This document shows positions 37,386 to 50,419 of a stretch of 64,000 bases of DNA, in pieces. The translations under genes were made by a program, and so were the position numbers. Positions within the stretch are counted from its first letter, which is position 1. Each line of letters begins with the position of its first letter. This stretch comes from Manihot esculenta (lineage: Eukaryota; Streptophyta; Magnoliopsida; Malpighiales; Euphorbiaceae): positions 2,424,325 through 2,488,324 of the forward strand of contig NC_035171.2 of NCBI RefSeq assembly GCF_001659605.2, in the 5' to 3' direction. A model generated the notes under the pieces. That model saw only the letters and a program-made list of their open reading frames with translations. It was not told the DNA's origin and searched no databases.

Positions 37386-37736
37386 CAATCTTCAGTTACG
37401 TTATTATTTTTCCTTATTTTTGACTAATTCCTTGTTATCTTATTAACTCCATTTAATTCTTAATTTTTTGTTACTTGTTTTCCAATTTATGTTTATTGTC
37501 GGAATTACCTTAATTCATGATAATTAATAATAATAATAATATTATTATTATTAAATATCAAAACTTTGAACTCTTCAAGTTCAACCCCTCTCCCTCGTGC
37601 TACTCTACTTTTCAAGTCACACTTGGATACAAGATTTCCTCTGAGTATTTTCTTCTTCTTTTCCATTTTCTATTTACAGTCTTTGTCCAATACGTGTTTG
37701 AAGGTGACCCCATTCCCTAATTCACCTTCCTGCTAT

Positions 37737-37744
37737 TATATAAA
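37737..37744 (+). promoter_or_regulatory. TATA box of the IQM gene
   Basis: TATATAAA occurs about 90 nt before a GT donor (exon edge 37832) that would end a non-coding first exon. The spacing fits transcription starting near 37770. Confidence 0.6.
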
Positions 37745-37832
37745 CAAACGAAGAGGCCCCATTGATTACTCATTCTTCTCCATTGTAGTTATAATCAAAA
37801 GCTTTCTGGTTTCAGACACATTCTACTCACAG

Positions 37833-38284
37833 GTATGCATTTTATTATCTTTCTCACTTTCTTTTTAATCATTCTCCTGCATGCATGCACGAGAAGCTCT
37901 GTTATATATATATAGATATGCTCAGAAACTTGCTTGATGTATGTATATCAAGATGAATGGGGATGCCAATACAGGGGTTTGTTTTGAAATTTCAATTCAA
38001 CATGCAATTTCATTTTTTGGGTTTTTAGAAAAATAAGTTTTTATATGGTAGAATTTAATCAATTATGGTCAAATCCAAAATGCTGACTAATTGACGTGCG
38101 GAGAGAGCTTCAACGGTAGAATATTTCAATATCATCAAGGAGTTGGTGATTAACCAACAAAACTGGTCAGATATGGTTTATGATTAATCTAACTATGTTT
38201 GAATATCCATGCATGCTTCTGTGTTGCATTATATATATTATATCATCTTGAAATAATGGAAATTTGTTTTTTCTCGTTCATCAG
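37833..38284 (+). other. Probable 5' UTR intron of the IQM gene
   Basis: The donor is AG/GTATGC at 37832/37833. The acceptor is TTCATCAG at 38284, only 14 nt before the start ATG at 38299. The intron contains pyrimidine-rich and AT-rich sequence and stop codons in all frames. Confidence 0.65.
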
Positions 38285-38298
38285 CAATCGACGGAGAA

Positions 38299-40532
38299 AT
38301 GGTTACAGTCAGATCACCAGATCTCAAATCAAAAAATGGAGAAACGTTGAGAACTATAAGCTTCAAGAAAAGGGATTTGAACAATGTTGATGAATCTGAT
38401 GGCTACACTAATGATCTGCTCATTCAAGAATCTTTATCCTTCAAGAAAATGAAGTCAACTGCGACCAATGTCCAAACAACATTTTCATTCAAGAATCTAA
38501 ATCTCGATATTAAAGGCAATGAAAATAAATTGTATGCCGCAGTTTCTTCCGTAGAACCTGCCTACGCACCATCTCCAAGGCCAGCTACGGAGCTTGATGC
38601 AGCTGCAACTAAGTTGCAGAAGGCTTACAAGAGTTACCGGACTCGCAGGAACCTCGCTGACTGTGCGGTGGTTGTGGAAGAGCTATGGTTTGTTTTTATA
38701 TTAATTATTATCAAGTACATCATTTGGGTTTGTGTCTTCAAGTTCTCTCATTGTGATTTTTCTGTACTGTAGGTGGAAGGCGTTGGACTTTGCAACCTTG
38801 CGGCGGAGTTCTATATCTTTCTTTGATTCTGACAGATCGGAAACTGCCGTTTCTCGGTGGGCACGAGCTAGGACCAGGGTAGCTAAGGTACTTGATCACA
38901 TGTATACATTCGAACAATAAATAAATAATATTTTCGCTTAAAATCATAGTATATTTTCTATTTGACTCCATTAATCTGGATTATTGCAAATTGATTTGCA
39001 TTGTGCAGTTTGCAAAGGGTTTGTCCAAGGATGAGAAGGCTCAACAGTTAGCTTTAAGACATTGGCTTGAAGCTGTAAGCCCAGTTAGAAACTAATCAAT
39101 TTATGTATTTTAAAAATAATTTCAATATCATGGATCTAAAATTTTGCTTTGCTTATGTTTTTGAACAGATTGATCCAAGGCATCGATATGGTCACAATCT
39201 GCACTTGTACTATAATGTTTGGTTTGGTAGTGAAAGCTCACAGCCATTTTTCTACTGGTAATTAATTAAGAAAAGGTCGCTTTTTTATTTATTTTTGGGT
39301 TCTAGTGGTGTCGTAAATTAATTTCTTGGCAACTTCTTTGTGGAAATTAATTAATGAAGGCTGGACGTGGGAGATGGGAAAGAATTAAATATTGAGACAT
39401 GTCCGAGGACTAAACTACAACGTCAATGCATCAAATATCTTGGTCCAGTAAGCACATTAATTATTTTATTTTTATAATTTTCATATCATGCATGGACTCA
39501 TTCACATTTAAATTTAATAATAAAATTAGCAAAAATTAATGTATATTGAATTGCAGAAAGAAAGGGAGGCATATGAAGTGATAGTGGTGGATGGGAGGCT
39601 AGTTTACAAACAAAGTGGAAAACCAGTGGAAACTGTCGAAGGGACTAAGTGGATATTTGTTCTAAGTGCATCAAGGACCATGTACGTAGGCAAGAAGGAG
39701 AAAGGCTTGTTTCAGCACTCTAGTTTTCTAGCTGGTGGTGCTGCCATTGCTGCTGGGAGATTGATTGCACATGATGGGATTCTTGAGGTACCTAATAATA
39801 ATAATCATATTGGTGCTAGAAAAACCAACTAAAATCCCCCTGACCTTTCTCTTGTCTCCTTCAGGCTGTATGGTCCTACAGTGGGCATTATCGCCCATCA
39901 GAAGAGAATTTCTTAGAGTTCATTGACTTCTTGGACGAGCACAATGTAAACTTAACAGATGTTAAAGTATGTATATGGCTATTATCACATTCGATCGTGG
40001 GAATTCTATGTAGATAATAAAATGTGTTTTTTTTTTTTTTATGTAGAAATGTCCCATGGACGATGACATCCCACCAACCAAAGAAGAAGATCAAAAGCAC
40101 AAAGTAGAGAGCATGAAGGGTACCCTACAAATTGAAGATGTGAGTGCAAAAGGCGAAACAAATAAGGTCAATGCCAATTCAAATAGTAGTAAGGAAGCAA
40201 ATGTGGACACAAAAGAAAGAAATGAAGATAATAAGGAGAGTCCCATAGCTAATAGTCCAAGTGCAGTTTTTGATCTGCACAAGCCATTGTCATGCAAATG
40301 GAGCACAGGGGCTGGACCTCGTATTGGCTGCGTTAGAGAATACCCTGCATGCCTACAATTACAGGCACTCGAACATGTGAATTTATCACCAAGGCCAAGG
40401 TTTGTGGCTGGATCTTTGGCCACATGTGGTCCAATCCCTTCACCAAGACCTAGCCCAAAAGTTCACCTGTCCCCAAGGCTTCCATATTTGGGGCTTACAA
40501 GCCCTAGAGTTCAAGCTCCTACTACTAAGTAG
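38299..40532 (+). CDS. IQM-type IQ-motif calmodulin-binding protein
   Basis: This gene encodes a plant IQM-family protein, which binds calmodulin through one IQ motif independently of calcium and is linked to stress and hormone responses. Coding exons are 38299-38687, 38773-38887, 39009-39074, 39169-39257, 39360-39447, 39557-39787, 39865-39966 and 40047-40532, totalling 1566 nt or 521 aa with clean phases. The IQ motif ([17 protein letters not shown]) begins near residue 101. It is followed by the family core: [39 protein letters not shown] and [16 protein letters not shown]. Next come [20 protein letters not shown] and [14 protein letters not shown]. The C-terminus is acidic, then Pro/Ser/Arg-rich with repeated LSPRP/PSPRPSP. 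Length and domain order are normal and no break was found. Confidence 0.94.
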
Positions 40533-41580
40533 ACATTCAAAACTCAACTCACATAGGCAAGTTTTTTAGGTTCAAGACATTGTGGCAGGTCTTTTGCCTT
40601 TAGGATGAGACTCTATTTCAAGGAAGGTAAACTCACAATAGATAATAATTGGACTAACCTCCAACACTGAGATTTTTACATTTTTTATGACCCTCATCAT
40701 ATGGGTCTTTTATTTATTTATTTATTTTTCTTACATGGTTTTGATCGCTATTGTACATTAAAACTTAAATTTAATAAAACTTCAGAGTAAGGTATTGAGT
40801 TTTGACCACATATACACAATGACTTCAGAAAAATTTAAAGGCAATTTGAATATTTTAAAAAAGTAAGATGATCAAAATTTAAATATTAATTTCTATAAAA
40901 TAGACATGATTAGTAAATTACTAATCAATTGATTCAAAATTCTATATATTAATGAATTAAAATGAGAAAATAAAATTTATGTTTTTCTGTCTAAATAAAA
41001 TTCTATATGTATATAATTTGGATGAAAAATTAAAAGCCCGATAGATAAGGACTTAATGCATTTGAAATTAAAAGTTCTATGATCGAAATTTTAAGTCAAG
41101 AATTTTTTTAAGCTAATTTGGCTATTTTTATCACGGTAAAAATAATAATTTTTTTAAAATTTAGTATAAATTGTACAATAAAATTAGTGTGATATATAAT
41201 TTTTAAATCGAAAATGTGGAATTTAACTTAAATCTAAAAATATAAATCTTATACTTTTTAATTATTAAATCAAATCAAACTACCTACAATTATTATAAAA
41301 TTATAAAAGTCCATTGGTTATTATAAACTTGACTTTGTTAACCACAAGCACAAAAAGTCCATATATCCGTTACGAAATCTTCCACCTTTTATTCAAAAGT
41401 TCAAATTTCAAACGGCTCTCTCCTCTAATAACACCTAACACCAACCGCTGAAACCCCAAAATCTCCAACCCAAAACTCTCATTCTCTAGTTAGCTTCTAT
41501 TGCCAATTTCTGCTTCCAAAACCAGTTTTCTGAAATCCATTTCTGCTTTCAAGGATTGACGAGTGATCTGTTTCCACTAA
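40533..41580 (+). promoter_or_regulatory. Spacer between the IQM and IQD genes
   Basis: The first part is IQM 3' UTR, and the sequence then becomes AT-rich. The last 200 nt or so before the IQD ATG are C/T-rich and leader-like (CTCTCCTCTAAT, CTCATTCTCTAG). No TATA box stands out clearly. This 1-kb interval is the only space available for the IQD promoter. Confidence 0.45.
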
Positions 41581-43916
41581 ATGGGCACTTCAGGAAAATG
41601 GCTCATGTCTCTAATCACTCTCAAAAAGCTTCCACCGACCGACTTTGTAATCTTCCCTTCACCACACTCATTTATTTTTGTTCTTCTCTGTGCTTAAATT
41701 TTCATTTCTCCCTCACACTCTTCACAGGGAAAACAGAGCGACAATAAGGGCAAGAAAAAATGGAGGTTATGGAGGAGCTCATCGGAGGGATCCATACCAT
41801 CCTCATCGAAGGAATTGAAAAGGGTCCATGTAGCATCGTCGGAGTCTTCCCTTGTCCTTGATCATGAGTTCGCTGCGGCCATGGCTACTGTTGTCAGAGC
41901 TCCGCCGAGAGATTTCATGGTCGTCAAGCAAGAATGGGCTGCAATCCGGATTCAAACAGCTTTTCGGGGCTTGTTGGTAATTTGGGTTTCTTTTATTTGG
42001 CCATTCCTTGTTCTCTTTAACTTTGAAGTTAATGAATTGGTTTTTTGTCGGTATTTTGCAAGTTTGAAGCTAAGGTTTATTATCGTTTTAGGGTTTGTAG
42101 GTCTCTATTTGTAAATTTGTGCTCCAAGAAGTTCCAAAACTAATAGCATTTTAGCACCAGTTTTCAATTCTCTTCAGCTAATTTTGGGTGGTCCCTCAGT
42201 GCAGCTGAGCTCATTTGCTCTCTTGAATCGCCTAAATTTTGGTCGTTGTAGGAACTGTTCAGTAGTTGAATGCAGGCCATAGACTGCTAGGTCTTTTAAT
42301 AGTTGAGTTCAATCATTTTCCAAAAGAACTGATAATTGGAAAAACAAGAAGATGAAAATTTAAGAACTAACAAGTCTTTGGATCGGAACAGATGATTACA
42401 TTTAAAACTGCTAAGTACATCATTCTTCTGTTTCTTTTCGAAATAATTTCCTAATTTTCTTGAATCACCTTTTATAATGCTCATGCTCATGAATTAGGAA
42501 GCTAAGTTATAAAATTAGTACACCCTCAGAATTTAGTTGTTAAGGACTTGTTCAATTTGATTGCATATATGAAATGTCATGGCTACACTTCAGAATTCTT
42601 TTCTTGCAAGTGCCACTTTCTTTTGTTTGTGGGGATTTATGTTATTAATTTGCAGGCAAGACGGGCATTGAGGGCCTTGAAAGCAGTGGTGAGGATCCAA
42701 GCAATATTTCGTGGTCGGCAGGTCCGAAAGCAGGCTGCTGTAACACTGAGGTGCATGGAAGCCCTTGTCAGGGTTCAAGCTCGAATGAGAGCACAGGGAG
42801 CCAGAATGTCTTCAGAAGCACAAGCTTCGCAGAAATTATTGGATGAATACAACAATGTTGATCCCACCAAGCAGGCTGAGGTATTATAATCTGATACTCC
42901 AAAATCTATTCCAACTTTCATTGTCAGAATGTTCTTACATCATTGAAAAGGTGATGTTAGTCTGAATAATGCTCTCTCTCAAAATTGTCAGCAAGGATGG
43001 TGCGATAGTCTGGGAACTGTGGATGAAGTTAGAGCAAAGTTACAACTGAGGCAAGAAGGAGCCATCAAGAGGGAGAGAGCAATTGCATACGCCCTCTCTC
43101 AACAGGTAATGAAGTTCACAAGGCTCACAAGCTAGTTAAGATTGGAATATGTAAACTAGATAAACTTGCATAATAACTCAAGATAATGGTTAAGCTACAA
43201 GTGGTTTTGATGTTTTAGAGGTTTAGAATGCACCTTTTGTTCCTTGCTTTCAGCAATCAAGATCATGTGCAAGCCCAGCTAGAAGAACAAACAAGTCAGC
43301 ATCAGCTATCAAGAATCAAAAGCTGGATAACAGCAGCCCTGGATGGAGCTGGCTAGAACGGTGGATGGCAGCCAAGCCATGGGAAAACCGACTGATGGAA
43401 GAAACTCATACTGTCTTATCAGAGACTTCATTTTCCAGGAAAAGTGAGGATAAAATTGCCAATATCTCTTCATATCCATCGATACATGACTCTGTAAAGG
43501 TGATAAGAAACAATGTCTCAACAAGAATTCTTGCTAAGCCTCCTGTGGTCGGTCAGCAGAGTACCCGCTCATCTTCTGCCCCAAGTTCTGAATCCCTGTA
43601 CGATGAGAGCTCTGATTGCACTTCATCTACAAGTGTTTCTCCAATTCCATTGTCTAGCAACACCATCGTGGTGGACAAAGGAGAAGAGAGTTGTAACCGG
43701 AATCCGACTTACATGAATCTCACAGAGTCAACTAAGGCCAAGCAAAAAGGATGCAGGCATGTGATGGAGGATCAGTTTCATATGTTGTCAATGCCACTTT
43801 CCAATGGAGACGCCAAGGGCAGTGCTGGTTCCAATCCTTCATTTAAAGTATGCAGGGATCTTTACCCACCAATCCCTTTGGGTAGACATGATGAGCTGAG
43901 AAATCGGCGACACTAA
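41581..43916 (+). CDS. IQD protein (IQ67-domain calmodulin-binding scaffold)
   Basis: IQD proteins bind calmodulin/CaM-like proteins and associate with microtubules or membranes. Exons are 41581-41646, 41728-41976, 42656-42880, 42992-43105 and 43254-43916, totalling 1317 nt or 438 aa, in phase throughout. The start [12 protein letters not shown] is the basic N-terminal motif of this family, which fixes the first exon. The IQ67 domain spans about residues 90-155: [15 protein letters not shown], split by the phase-0 intron expected at this place, then [15 protein letters not shown] and [13 protein letters not shown]. The later motif [17 protein letters not shown] and the Ser-rich C-terminus are also typical. 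The subgroup may be IQD5-8. The gene appears intact. Confidence 0.95.
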
Positions 43917-44428
43917 GCTCGGATTGGGATAGTTCAGTGATGAGTTCAACTGCTTGTTGCCCTTGACGCCATTCAAGAAGTATCAAAACTAGTTGAGATA
44001 TATACATATACTTGTAGTATAAATCTTTGGAATGATTGTGATTGTAGAATAGAAACCTGTTAATCAATTTGCATTATGTTTCAGTGAGTGTGTCTGCCAA
44101 CATCTCATGGTGCCAAAATGTTCTGAAGCAGCTAGTAAAGTAAGATGTGGATTTTTCAAGTACTCGTAGTGAATTTGATGATGAATTGGTGTTTCACTGA
44201 TACTATGTATGTCACAGTTATGATTCAATCAAGATTGAAGAGGGAACATCTGTTTTCTGAATAATGGAAACACTCAGTACATCTGCTAGGTTTGTGTGAT
44301 ATGAAATCATTATCTCGCACAGACAATGAGTATTAATGTTCTGCCATAGTCCTGCAATATTTGGGTGTTTTCCTACCTTTGTAACACACATTTGCTAGGA
44401 AATGCCCTTTCTCGCAGTTTAATGATGA
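43917..44428. other. 3' flank of the IQD gene
   Basis: Probable 3' UTR plus spacer. No gene or repeat was identified. Confidence 0.45.
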
Positions 44429-45057
44429 GGTAAATTATACTTCCATGTCTGAAATTTTAATTTAATTAACGGATTAATTTTTATATTTTTTAAATTAAAC
44501 GCTTCAATTATGAGTTTTAAATTCATACAAATTAAAAAACATTCCATCTATAATTTTATTAGTCTTTTATTAAAAGAATAATAAATATTTCAAATATCTT
44601 AAAAAATTTTTTTTTCTTCCCTCGTCAAAAAAAGCTAAGGCTAATTACTCTCCCTCAGCTAAGCCAATGTGGGTGACTTATTACTGAAGTATTTTAAGAA
44701 AAAAAAATAAAAATTAGTTGAGAATAATAAGCTGGATTTTAATTAATGTTATAATTGATATATTATCAGAAATTAGAGTGTTTTATTAAATGACAAATGA
44801 AGGACGAATAAGTTAAAATTTTGTTTAATTTGATGATAAGGCTACAATTGATGTGTAGTTTCTTTAATATCTTAATTTTAAAAGAACCCCGATGAAGACA
44901 TTTTAACTTAACGGTAGTTGACGGATGGAAGGATTATAGTTTTGAATGGATGAATTATATAAAAATTTAAGTTTTTTATTTTAAAAATAGATATTGATCT
45001 ATTAGATACCGATATATTAAGTTCATTAAATTTTAATAACTAAAGTATAATTTATCC
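44429..45057. mobile_element. Possible decayed inverted-repeat element
   Basis: The left end GGTAAATTATACTT and the right end (complement GGATAAATTATACTTTAG) are similar, and weak similarity continues inward with ATTTTAAT-rich arms. I found no convincing target duplication and no coding. It directly abuts the MULE at 45076. Confidence 0.35.
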
Positions 45058-45075
45058 AACTAGTAATAATATAAA

Positions 45076-46078
45076 AGATAAACGGTTGTTTAGTCTCTCT
45101 AATTTAATAAAATGTCTACTTTACTTTCTGTGTTTTTTTAAATCTACAATTTAATTCTTGATAATTAAAAAATTAAAATTTAGTTCCTACCATTAGAATT
45201 AAATTTAACTTGCCGTTAATTTTTATGAAAAGAACTAAAATGCTATTAGTTCCTAATGTTTGAATTAGAGAAAATCAGATGGACTAAACTGCTAAATGCT
45301 AAATTTATTGAATATTATAGAGTTGAGTTCATGATGAACAGTGAACACCATCATCGTGACTCAACTAACGACCAAGTCTGACGGTGGGCCACGTTGACTC
45401 GATATCATCGCGCAACGGTCAACGACATGGCTTAGTTAGGTATTGGTAGACACTGAAGGCCGACCAACTCTTGCTCTTTCGTCGGTGTCCATTCCATTTT
45501 CTTTGCCTATAAAAATCGAGAGAATATCAATTCCTCTCAATTCTGTCAATTACCATAACAGGCGTTCGTCCCGTGAGTCAACGACACTATCTCATATGGA
45601 TACCATCGATGATAGGATACTACGGTGAAGAGATGTGCAAATCTCGAAATTGACAGCATTGTGAAGGCACGCATGATCTATCGAAATTGCACAATAGCCT
45701 TTTTCTGCGATCTCGAAATAACTAGATTCAGCCTACAATTACTATGCACGGGCTCTGCCTTCGCCGAAAATTGGCACACTTCGGCTGTTGGGTCTGTCGC
45801 GTTACTGGTTGCCGGTCAATGCTGGGCTTCTCGTGATGGCTGCGATGCCGAATCAACTGTGTAATATTTAATAAATTAACAGTTTAATTCATCTAGTTTT
45901 CTCTTTGCAGGCGGTAAAAATTAAAAATATTTTAATTTTTTTTTTTATAAAAATTAATAGTAAGTGATTGTAAGTATTAAATTATAATTTTTTTAATTAT
46001 CAAAAATTAAATTATAAATTTTTAAAAACATAAAAACTAAAGTAGAAATTTCATTAAATATTAAACTACAGTTTACCC
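45076..46078. mobile_element. Pack-MULE-like element with an unrelated GC-richer core
   Basis: Inverted arms of about 150 bp lie at 45076-45235 and 45930-46078. They share stretches such as TCTACTTTA, TTTTGATAATTAAAAAA and GTTAATTTTTAT with moderate divergence. The flanks TAATATAAA (45067-45075) and TAACATAAA (46079-46087) agree at 8 of 9 positions, a MULE-size duplication. The interior (about 45320-45870) is GC-richer and unlike the arms. It includes open frames of 61 and 79 codons with no domain I recognise. This is the arrangement of a Pack-MULE carrying acquired genomic sequence. Confidence 0.65.
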
Positions 46079-46087
46079 TAACATAAA

Positions 46088-48741
46088 TTATGCATGTGGC
46101 AAGTTGTTTATAAAACTATTGGTTCTAGAAATAAGCAAGGAGAATCAGTTTCTCCAAAGAAAAAAAAGGTTTTGGCCAGGTTATGGGAGAAGAGACATTA
46201 TAAAATATATTAATTATATGTACAACAATTTTATTATTTTGATATGTTGCACTGAATAAATTCTTGAAGCATATCATTAAATCAATGTGATTGGCTTGCT
46301 ATGTTTGTAGATATAGATGAGGTGATGGAGATTTGTGTATAACCAACTTAGTTTCCTTGAATGTGATGCTATTTGTCAGATTTCTATATTCATTCTCAAG
46401 CCATATCTTCCATGGAAGCATTTTTCAATTTGAAATTTGATCCATCCTAATGCTGAACATCCTTGTCAAGGACCCCAGCTGCTTAATTACTGCCCACATA
46501 AAACAAATACTAATAATTTGTGGCAGAGTGTGGATCTCTTTTTACTAATTGCCACAAACCCATTAATCTTTCAATTAGTTTTCTCCAAATATCTAATTTA
46601 GTACAAAAAATTCAAACCCATTTCCTTAAAATGGGTAAATTAGATAAATTCTTTATTCTCTAAGGATTGATCATAAATTTTCTTTTTGGCAGTACAATAA
46701 ACTTTACTACACTTCGTAACATTTGTATTATTATGCTCTTAAGCCAAATTATTACGCACTTAAGCTTGAAAAATGATTATGCTGAAAGTAATATGATTAA
46801 ACATGATATTCTGAAATCCAGAAAATAGGGTTTACAGTGTGAGTGGAAGCTTAATGACATTTCTCCTCTTTTATTCTTTTTCCTTTTGTCTGCTAGTCAC
46901 GTCTAACGGTCTCTCTGTTATAATGCCATCTGTTATAATGCCATCTGTCTTTGTCACTCAAGTCTGTACGTACGAATGTGTCAGATCCGCTCTTTACGCC
47001 AGGCGACCATTTAATTTTTCCGGCACGTATGTGGGTAAGACTGCGAAATGACTGGGCCAGCTGCTCCCCTTCACGTCACATCATCGGGCTAGATCATTTC
47101 CCATTGGTTTTGAGCCTGCGAATGATCCGGCCTGTCCCGCGCATCTGGACTGAGGTTTGAGACATTGAACCAGTCAACTGAAAAGAAGACTTTATAAGTT
47201 TTGAGTCAGCATTGTTCTCTTGAGCCCGATTTTGTCCGGAGTAGATAAAACCCGACAATCATCAAAACACAAAAGAAATGATGATTTTAAATTAAATGAT
47301 GAATAAACTGGTACGAGATTTGATTAATATTAATTAATGGTCCCTGAAAGCAAAGGAAAGGACCACAAAATATCACTATCAAACCCTAGCAGACGTAATG
47401 AGAATAGCTTAATCATGATATATCTTTTAAGCAAGATGAAGAAGACGAAAGGGGCAAAATAAAAAGATTTTCAGTTTGAAATAGACCAGACCATAAAATA
47501 GTTAATGGGTCAATTTCAAAACTTATAAAAATTATATATATATATATATATGTATTTTGAGAAGTTTATAGACAGTATCTTCAATTCGTTAAAGCCTGAC
47601 TTCTCTCTACGAGCTACGTGGTCATGATATTGGGATGAAGAAGAAGCTTTCCTACGTAGGAATATGCAGGAACAAAGGGCAAGAAATCAGGATGCTACCA
47701 AAAGTTGAAATATTTTCTTGGATCCCAATTTTGATGGAATCTTGAAGTGAAGGGAAGAAAAGGGTTTGTCAAGCTTTCTTTAAATTTGAGTAAATTAGTA
47801 GACTTTTTCTTTCATGGGGTTGCCATGAAAAGAAGGAAGAGCTAGCCATGTGGGTCATCCTTTGTTTTCCTTGCTTTTCTTCATTACTCTATCTTAATTT
47901 CTTTTGTTTTATTACCCTTTATAGCTTTCAAAGTTTTCATCCCTCTGCCTATTTTCATATGAATACATAGTTGTGCTACTCACTTTCAAAGCTTTTCTAA
48001 CCGCATGGTATTCATAAAATTCCTACCTGCATTTTATCGATTTCACTCATTTTTAGATACTATTAATATATCGTGATATAATTTTCATATCAATATTTTT
48101 AACGATATTTAAAAATTACTACTTTTTACTAATGGCGCGATATTATAAATACTATTTTAACATAAATTTAACTACGAATCTTGAATTAAAAAATCGATAA
48201 AATCATAACATGTATGCAAAAGTTTTTTATAATAATTTTTCACCAACTTAAAAAAATTTTCGCCCACATAAATTACATATATATATCTCTAAAATTTTGA
48301 GATTAATTTTAGAAACAAATTAATTATAAATTAAGCAATTTTTTCAAAAAGATAAATAAAGATTTTCCCTCAAGTTATAATTATCAATAAAACCTTGTGG
48401 CTCAAATTTTCCCAGAGGTCAATATTTTAGAATTTTAAGAAATGTTTGATCATTTCATTTATTTTTTTAATGTGAATTATCTCATTATAACTATTATATA
48501 TATATCTATAATTTATATTGACTGAGTTTTTTTTTTTTTTTTGAATCAAATATTGACTGAGTTTATACTTAGAATTTTCTTCAAAGATAAAATTGATATT
48601 ATCTTTTTTAAGTAGTAAACTTCAAGGATTCAGATAATTTAGCCTAAAGCAGGAGGAAGACATATTTGCATATTTTTAAGGATTCTATTTCTCTAAAGTG
48701 GACCAAATGGAGAAAAATTCAATGGTTTATGTGATTATTAA
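46088..48741. other. Intergenic spacer
   Basis: This is mostly AT-rich. A GC-richer island at about 46900-47160 (with AGATCCGCTCTTTACGCC and GGCCTGTCCCGCGCATCTGG) has no recognised coding. An (AT)n tract lies at 47533-47552. I saw no gene. Confidence 0.4.
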
Positions 48742-49174
48742 TAAGGTTTTGAACATATAACTCATCGGTTTAAATTAATTTAAAATTTTGATTTAATTTT
48801 TTATTTATTTTGATTTGATTTGATTTGATTTTTATTTTAAAAAATTTAATTTTCAGTTCAGTATTAATAAAAAAATCAGAAAAATTAAAATTATTAGTGA
48901 TAATAGTATATTATTTTTTATAATATAAAATGATTAGATTATAATAATGTTAAATATTTCAATTAAATTTTAAAATATTAAAAATAAAAATAAAATTTAA
49001 AAAATAAAAAGTCTATCAAAGACCCTAATCGATCAAATTAAATTGAATTGGATCGATTTTTGATTTAATTCAATTTTTATTCAAAATCAGTTTAATTTTC
49101 ATAAATATTAAAATTTTAATTTTTAATTTATTTAATTCGATTTGGTTACTAAACCGATCAAATATTCACTCCTA
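48742..49174. mobile_element. Degenerate hAT-type MITE, related to 36939-37385
   Basis: Order and wording follow the MITE at 36939: TTAGTGATAATA in the middle, then TTTTAAATATTAAAAATAAA, then ACCGATCAAATATTCACTCC where the younger copy has ACCGACCGAATGCTCACCCC. Most differences are C-to-T or G-to-A, as expected of old methylated copies. The left boundary is approximate. Confidence 0.65.
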
Positions 49175-50414
49175 TCTATAACGAATGAATGGAATGGAAA
49201 ATCTGGAGAGAATCAAATTTAACCTATTAATAATTTATAATTCGAAAAAAATATACATGTATGATTTATTTCGTAAATTAAAATTAAAAATTTTCACTTT
49301 GAATATAAAAAATAACAAAATAAAAATTAATTAAAGAGATGAAGAGGAGATAAAGACATTCTTGTACAAATGGTCTTACTAATTACTAATGAGAAATTAA
49401 TGCTTATTAATTATAATCAAATAAACATGCAAATTAAAAAAGGGTCAATATGAGTAAAAATATATAATAATATTTGATTTATTTTAATAAAATTAAAAAT
49501 AAAATTTAAATTATTATTATAAATAATTTATAATTCTAGTTTAAATATAAAAAAGCAACTGCTAAGATGATTTTTGTTGTATTGAAAATAAAAGAATAAA
49601 AATGAAAAAGGATTATTCCGTGGCCAAAAAATAGAGTGAAAAGGACTTATACCAAAAGAAAGGTTTAGTGAGAGAGAGGACATAGACAAGAGTTTATGAA
49701 TCCTGAAAAAAAATTTAGGGGAAAAAAACAAAAATCAGCCAAAGCAATTGTCCTACCATGGGCCATGGCTCTACAAATTAAGCAATACCTTCTGCTCCTA
49801 TTAATTGCTGCATGTGCTTCCAATCTCTTTAGTTTCTTCCATCACAAGCATTCCACACTCTCTCTCTTTCTTTCTTTCACAACCAATTTTCACTTTCTAT
49901 TCTATAACTTTCTAACCTATCTTATATGATTCATGCATGAATATTCATATATACTATTTCTCAATAGTAATACTAATAATAATTATTAATACTGTTTCTG
50001 TTTCACTATTATTCTTTTTTTCAAATGAAAAATTTTATAAAAATTTAACTCCATTAAATTATTTTTTTATAAAATTTTTATTTAAAATAAAAAATAAAAA
50101 ATTTTTAAATTTAAAAAATTTTCATCATTTATAAAGATAAAATTATGAATGATTTTATAAGAATTTATTTAAATTTTTTCCACAACCTGTCAGTCGTCCA
50201 ATTGCACCCCAGTTGGTGGATTTTGGTAGCCCTCCGATTTGTTTATTTTAATAACAATATTGAGTCAAATGTGACCCTCTTTTCTCAATTGTATCAACTG
50301 AGTACTCGCAAAAACAAAGAGTTTTGATTTTTCAGTAGGACAAAATTCCAAACATTATTGGATTGGATACCCTCATCCCTAAAGCAACGGAATAACAAGT
50401 TTTCATTCTCTATC
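49175..50414. other. AT-rich spacer before the LTR retrotransposon
   Basis: A short hydrophobic open frame at 49696-49929 has no homology that I recognise. Otherwise this is AT-rich spacer with no gene or repeat boundary. It ends at the ACAGG target duplication. Confidence 0.4.
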
Positions 50415-50419
50415 ACAGG

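Noticed and set aside
45443..45864. Two short frames in the Pack-MULE-like core as genes
   Set aside because: There is no domain and no evidence of splicing. Better regarded as possible captured DNA until a parent locus is found.
49696..49929. Hydrophobic 77-codon frame
   Set aside because: It is low-complexity Phe/Leu-rich sequence in AT-rich DNA without cysteine pattern or conserved motif.
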